Shown in pieces: positions 58,669 to 64,000 of a DNA stretch of 64,000 nt (its first letter is position 1; each line of letters opens with the position of its first letter). The position numbers and the translations under genes are program-made. A model generated the notes under the pieces. It saw nothing but the letters and a program-made list of their open reading frames with translations, ran no database searches and was not told the DNA's origin. The stretch comes from Canna indica (taxonomy: Eukaryota; Streptophyta; Magnoliopsida; Zingiberales; Cannaceae), in assembly GCA_034359265.1 (NCBI GenBank), contig CP136893.1, forward strand, positions 18,977,001 through 19,041,000. Reading direction: 5' to 3'.

Positions 58669-59060
58669 ATGATATATATTATGTTGGCCCTCTATTTCAA
58701 TACTCTCTACGCAATTTGGTTAGTCCGAAATAGAGCTGTATTTGAGCATGTTAGACCTTCAATTGATATAATGTTAATCCTAAGTATATGGAAAATATTT
58801 CTTTTAAAAATTCTGGATATAATTGAACTTTACCTAGTTTTGGATTTTTAAAATGGAACGTGGATGCTTCCCTTACTATTAATGATAACAAAGGAGCTTT
58901 TGCTGCTATTTGTAGGGATCATAATGGTAAATTAATTTATGTTTTTGTAATTTATACTTGCCATTATTAATTCTAAGCTTCAGAATGAAATGTTAGCTAT
59001 TAAGCTTGCAATAGAACTAATTCATGGTAATCATAAAGTTCAAAATACAATTAGAAATTG
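58669..59060 (+). mobile_element. LINE fragment (RT-RNase H junction)
   Basis: LYAIWLVRNRAVFEH (58693 onward) resembles the zinc-binding-RVT region at the end of plant L1 reverse transcriptase. After a frame break near 58850, KWNVDASLTINDNKGAFAA and ICRDHNGKLIYVF are a typical LINE RNase H start with its first catalytic Asp. The fragment ends where a different LINE's 5' region begins. Confidence 0.7.
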
Positions 59061-59328
59061 TAGGAACTAGGGAAGTAGGCTCCAAGAATCAAGATCCTTG
59101 GGCCTCGGTGCTCCCTGGGCTTCGGTGGGCTTGCCCTTCGTGGCTGAGCGAGTGGTAAGGGACGGTGGATCCAGCTGTTACGTGGCTTTAATCTGGCGGG
59201 CGTGTGGCGTGCCTTAAAGGTCCCGTGGTGGAGTTTATTCCACCTAGGGCTCTTAAGGCTACAACTATCATCCGTGAGGTGAGGTGGGGGTCTCCATCTC
59301 GAAGACGCTCCGAGATGGGAAACCCTAA

Positions 59329-59773
59329 GGCCTTGTTTGTTAATTTCATGGTAGAGTATGATTTATCATGGTATGGTATTGTTTAATTTTGTATTTGGAA
59401 AGACTTCTAATAAATGGTCATGGTATGATATTGGTAATCTCATGGTTTGAAAATCATAAATTTTGGCCAAGTTTTTAAACCATGAATTTGGTGGTTTCTC
59501 ATGATTTCATGAAATTTTATTTCTAAAATATCATCAATCAAAATTTATAATTCCTCTTATGCCCTTTATATACTCATATCGTATTAAACTTTTATTTATC
59601 ATTCTTGATCGGCTTAGTTAAGACTTTGTTCTTCTCCATAGCTATTGTCATTTAATCATACCATACTATACCATCCTCCAAAACAAGATAATAATTTTTA
59701 TAGTACTATACCATATAATATCATACCATACTATACATTATTAAACAATGCTTCACCTCATCCAAACAAGGCC
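59329..59773. mobile_element. Tourist-like (PIF/Harbinger) MITE inside the LINE 5' region
   Basis: 445 bp starting GGCCTTGTTTG and ending CAAACAAGGCC, flanked by TAA on both sides (59326-59328 and 59774-59776), the 3-bp duplication expected of Tourist elements. Subterminal repeats of the CATGGTATGGTA type occur in both halves. Non-coding and AT-rich. Confidence 0.9.
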
Positions 59774-59789
59774 TAAAGTGAAGATGAAA

Positions 59790-61660
59790 CAAATGGATTC
59801 AATCATGGATCAAGGTAAGTGTTCTTCTCCTGTTGCTGTAAGCTTGGGTATTGATTCCTCGGCTAAGAACAGTAAGGTTTCCCCGCTGATTTCGTCGATT
59901 CCTGGTTCTGATCTCGCTCTTTGCTCGAGAAATTCTTCTATGAAGTTGAATAAAAAAAAGGATAGATATATCTGAGATTTCGGCTTCATCTTTAAGCTTT
60001 GCTCCTGTTTCATCTAGTAATGCTATTTTGGATGTGAGATCTATGAATATTGGTGTTTCGACCCTGCGGGTTTCGGGTGAGATGATTCTCCAAGAAGAGG
60101 ATAGGGTTAACCAGGCCAAAGGTAAGCTTCCTCTTAGTTCTGTAGATCCTGCAAATATTGTTTCTGTCCGAAGTCAGAATTTGTCTAGTGGCCCAAAAAT
60201 CCTTCCTGGAAATACTTCTTGGGCTAATCTGTTTAAATCTAGTTCGTCTGATTCTCGTTCGTTTTCATCGTTTGAAATTTTATCGAATATTAAATCATCT
60301 ACGTTGGATTTTGTGGAGTTTGAAGAGTCGGAGCTTCAGGATTTGCGTAAACCATGGTTTTCCTCATTGATAGGTCGTTTTATTCGTAAATCGCCTCCAC
60401 ATTTTCAAGTTAGGGATTGGGCTTTTGCGATCTGATCTTTATACAATCTTTCAAATGTTATCGATCTTGAGAATGACTTCTTTTTATTTTGGTTTTCTTC
60501 TGAGGAGGATGCAGTCAGGGTCCTTACTAATAGACCATGGTCATTTTGAAGTGATCTTATAAATCTTAGACCATGGAAACTAGATTTTAAGGCCTTGATT
60601 GAGGAAATATCCTCTGCCCCTGTTTGTATCCAACTGTCGGACCTCCCTATGGAGTACTGGCAAAACTCGAGCCTTTTTCTTATCACTTCTTTAATCGGTA
60701 GACCTATAAAAGTGGATGAACAATCTTTTAGTTGGCTTCGTCGTAAATTTGTTCACATATGTGTGGGTTTGGATTTTAGTAAGCCTTTGAAACAAGGTTT
60801 ATGGATCGGGAAATCGGGTATTGGCATCTTTCAAACCATCAAGTATGAATGTCTTCCAGTCTTTTGCTTTAAATGTGGTATCATTGGTCATAATATTAAA
60901 GAATGTGTTTCGAATACTTCTGCTAATAAAATTATTTCTGTTAATGATTCTGGAAAAGATATTACTATTGCTTGTGATATTGTGATGAGTTCCATGAATG
61001 TTGATGTTGGTAATCTTGATACTAATATCAATACTAAGTCAAGTAATCTGATTGAAAATAGTACCATTTGTGGTCCATGGATTAAGGTTACCAGAAAATG
61101 TAGGAATCTAAATAAACCTAGAGGGTTCAACTCCGATGTAAATTCCAGAATAGACACTAACCCTCCTAGTACTAATTTGCCTTTTAGTAACATAGCTAGT
61201 CCTAAGATGGGTCTAAATGAAGAGGATATGGAAGCAAATCAATACTTAGATGAATTTCATTTGGATGAAATGGAAAAATACAATAATCACCTTATTGAGT
61301 CTAAGGTTGATAATCCTTTATTCTCTCCTAGTGATCAGTCTAGATTTGATGACTCTTAGTGAATGTTCCTCTCAAGGAAGTTGTTATCAATGTCAAGAAT
61401 AATTCTAGGGATCTAAACCTTGAGTATGATGTTGGGTTACCTAAGTCAGATAAGGTGGAAAACAATAGAGAAAATATTAATTCTTCCTTTTCTAGCCTGG
61501 TTAACCTGGTCTCTTCTAGTCTAGAGAATGGTGAAATCAATACTAGTAACCTTACTAGTCCTACTCATAATGGAGTTACCAAATTTAAGACTCAAGCTAA
61601 GAAAGATAGATTAATTAAAGCTGAGATTTTTAAAACCTTGCTAAGATTGATAATATAATG
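59790..61660 (+). pseudogene. LINE ORF1 (DUF4283-CCHC type), broken
   Basis: A serine-rich start leads to LRKPWFSSLIGRFIRK and, after an in-frame stop near 60433, further DUF4283-like sequence (ENDFFLFWFSSEEDA; then EISSAPVCIQLSDLPMEYW from 60595). The CCHC knuckle CFKCGIIGHNIKEC lies near 60869. Stops interrupt it at about 60433, 60549 and 61357. ORF1 of plant LINEs binds RNA. Confidence 0.75.
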
Positions 61661-61824
61661 CATACAAAGAAGAAAAGAAAGTTAAAAAAGAAGACAATAT
61701 ACATCTTAAAAATGAACTTGATAATATTGTTTTAAGTTTTCTTCTTCTGTGATGGATGTTAGTTGCCCTAGTTTAAATATGGATTCTGGGACTTCTAATG
61801 TTAGTACCTCAAATATTGTTATTC

Positions 61825-64000
61825 ATGAAGATTCTTAATTGGAATTGTAGATGTCTTACAAGAAGACCTATTAAAGACTTTATCAGATCTTATGTTAAGG
61901 TTAATTCTGTTAGTCTTATTTTTCTGCAAGAAACTCATGTTCAAGAGGATGTTGCTCTTAGATCTATCTCTTGTCTTGGTAAATGTTGGTCTGGCTCAGT
62001 TGTTAGCTCTGTGGGAGCCTAAGGAGGTCTTTTATTGGCCTAGAATAATTCTGTAATCAAAGCTCAGGTCGTTTCTAAATCATTAAACCTTGTGAATGTT
62101 GTTGTTCAGTTTAAAGATTTAAAGTCTTGGATTTTTTCTGGTCTATATGCTGATACTAACCCTATTAATAGAATTTTTTTTTGGAATTATTTAAGGAATT
62201 TAAAATTTGACAATATGTCATGGCTTTTAATTGGTGATTTCAATTATGTTATTAGCTCTGTGGATAAACTTGGTGGCTCTGAATTTCATATGAATAACAA
62301 TGTTCTTATGCTTAAAAAATGCATTGAGGATTGTGATTTTACAGATCTTGGTTTTTCTGGTTCAAAATATACTTGGTGTAATAATAGAAAGAACTTACAT
62401 AGGATTCTTGTTAGACTTGATATATAGAGCTTATGCAAATTCTACTTTACTGTCCTTGTTTAATAAATCTTCTGTTATACATTTGAATAGGTATATTTCT
62501 GACCACTGTCCTATTATTTTGAATGTTGTTTCTTTATGTCTCTCTGGTCTAAATAGATTTAGGTTTCAGAATTTTTGGACTCAGTATCCTCAAGTTACTG
62601 AGATTATTGAAAACTATTGGAATTTGTATATTTCTAAAAATAATCTATTAGATTCCATTCCTAAAGTTCTTACTATTCTTAGAAGAAAAATCTCATTTTG
62701 GAATAAATATCATTTAGGTGAGTTAGAGACTAGTCTTAGTATTGTTAATGCTCACATAAATGAGTTAGAATCTAAGGAAGACCGGTCCCCTCTTAAGGAT
62801 TTTGAGATTTTGATTTTAACTAGTATATATAACAAATCTAAGGTCATTAGAAGATAGATCAATCTTAAATGGTGGGCTATGTCTAAGGAAAAGTGGTTTA
62901 GGGAGGGTGATCTTAATACTAGATTTTATCATAGAGCTATCATCAAAAATAAAAGGAAAAAACTAGATTTTTTCTATCAACAATAATAATTCTTGTATCT
63001 TTAACTCTACTGAGATTTGTAAATGTTTTGCTAAATACTATTCCTCTTTATGGTCCTATGATGATAATGTGTTTCTGAAATGTTGTTACTCCTCTTGATA
63101 TTCCTGTTATTTCAAATAGCATGATTTCATCATTAACTGTTCCTTTTTCCTTGGATTAGATTTCTGCTGCTGCGAAGTCTATGGGTAAGGGTAAAAGCCC
63201 TGGCCCAGACGGCTATACAGGAGAATTTTATCAAATTTATTGGAACATCATTTCTGATTCATTTGTTTATGCATTCTCTGAGTTTTATGAAAAGTCTGTT
63301 CTTCCTGATGGTTGGAATGAAACTAACTTAATCTTTATCCCTAAATCAAATAGCCCTAATTACATTAAGGATTATAGACCTATATCTTTGTGTAATGTCA
63401 ACTATAGAATTTTATCCAAAATTTTAGCTGGTAGAATGAAACATTTATTGAATGACTTAATATCCTTTAATCAGACTGCTTTTATTAGTGGCAGACCAAT
63501 TCATGATAATATCATTGTTGCACAAGAAATTATTCATTCTATTTACAACTCTAAATGAAAAAATCCTATGTGATTGTTAAAATTAATATAGAAAAAGCTT
63601 ACGATAGAGTTTCCTGGAATGTTATTTTTGGTATGCTTAACCATCTTGGTTTTCCTGATAGATTTATAAGTTGGATTAAATGTTGTATTACCTCTGTCTC
63701 TTTTAATTGTTGCATAAAAGATTGTTGCTCTGATTCTTTTCGGGCTCATTGTGGTGTTAGACAAGGGGATCCAATATCCCCTTATCTGTATCTGATTGTT
63801 AGCCAACTTTTATTTTTTATGCTGAATCATAATATGGAATCTGATTTAATTACTCCTGTTAGAATTAAAAGTGCTTTTAATATCTGTCATCTGATGTATG
63901 CCAATGATATCTTGCTTTTTTTCAGAGCCAATGATAAATCAATTAAGAATATTAAAAAGATTTTTGAAAGATATGGTAAAGCTACCTATTAGATCATGAA
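61825..64000 (+). pseudogene. LINE ORF2: endonuclease and reverse transcriptase, broken
   Basis: The ATG at 61825 starts MKILNWNCRCLTRRP, the apurinic-type endonuclease opening, then IFLQETH with the catalytic Glu; IGDFNYV (near 62230) and YISDHCPII (near 62490, another frame) are later endonuclease motifs. Reverse transcriptase starts near 63181 (GKSPGPDGYTGEFYQ), then DYRPISLCNVNYRILSK, INIEKAYDRVSW, GVRQGDPISPYLY and HLMYANDILLF (63898). In the last motif the first Asp of the usual YADD is Asn. Frame breaks occur near 62020, 62425, 62857 and 63556. It runs to the window edge. Confidence 0.85.

Larger units (their letters stand above)
59061..64000 (+). mobile_element. L1-type LINE, broken, running off the right edge
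   Basis: A GC-rich 5' region (59061-59328) is followed by a nested MITE, ORF1 remains (to ~61660), and ORF2 with endonuclease and reverse transcriptase to the window end. The order and motifs are those of plant L1 elements, which copy themselves by target-primed reverse transcription. Many stops and frameshifts make it inactive. The 3' end is outside the window. Confidence 0.88.

Overview
The window is nuclear DNA of a flowering plant, probably a monocot. Two long multi-exon genes sit among dense mobile elements, and the first exon of the histone demethylase gene is very GC-rich, as is common in commelinid monocots. I cannot name the species. There are no rRNA or tRNA genes and no CRISPR array.

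Layout, left to right. (1) 1-2765: a 170-bp satellite carrying a 22-bp perfect palindrome and a 7-monomer (1,190 bp) higher-order repeat. (2) 2766-7335: a decayed minus-strand element with a DUF1985/plant-mobile-domain-like region, a charged coiled region and a Ulp1 (C48) peptidase domain; its flanks echo the satellite. (3) 8068-22667, plus strand: an apparently intact REF6/JMJ705-type H3K27 demethylase gene with seven coding exons, about 1,320 aa. Its introns hold a ~0.9 kb DNA element with a nested TRIM, and a MULE-type MITE. (4) 22668-27320: tail-to-tail intergenic DNA with a MITE and an LTR-like relic. (5) 27321-56512, minus strand: a complete NHX-type vacuolar Na+(K+)/H+ antiporter gene with 14 coding exons and 544 aa. 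Exons 1-2 are at 56 kb and exons 3-14 at 27.3-32.3 kb, so intron 2 is about 23.8 kb.

Intron 2 is the centre of interest. From low to high coordinates it contains a hAT-like short element (TIRs at 32878 and 47561) split by an endogenous badnavirus-like pararetrovirus; a fragment of a glycine decarboxylase P-protein gene; a Ty1/copia retrotransposon with short LTRs; and a decayed hAT transposase gene with a nested hAT MITE. The viral locus has two nearly identical 5,364-bp arms in inverted orientation (34601-39964 and 41895-47258) around a 1,930-bp spacer, plus a direct repeat with a 7,172-bp period and an inverted movement-protein fragment. NHX pre-mRNA should cross the sense arm and then the antisense arm, so the intron can fold into a very long viral hairpin. 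This could be a natural source of antiviral small RNA inside a housekeeping gene. The virus also has a small reading frame downstream of the polyprotein whose ATG follows directly on a splice-acceptor-like sequence, an arrangement known from tungroviruses.

(6) 56513-64000: NHX promoter side, an inverted-repeat element, a LINE RNase H fragment, and a younger but broken L1-type LINE running off the right edge with a Tourist-like MITE in its 5' region.

The two host genes look functional: every splice junction keeps phase, and all key motifs are present. All coding mobile elements are broken, except that the viral reading frames remain open within their truncated segments.
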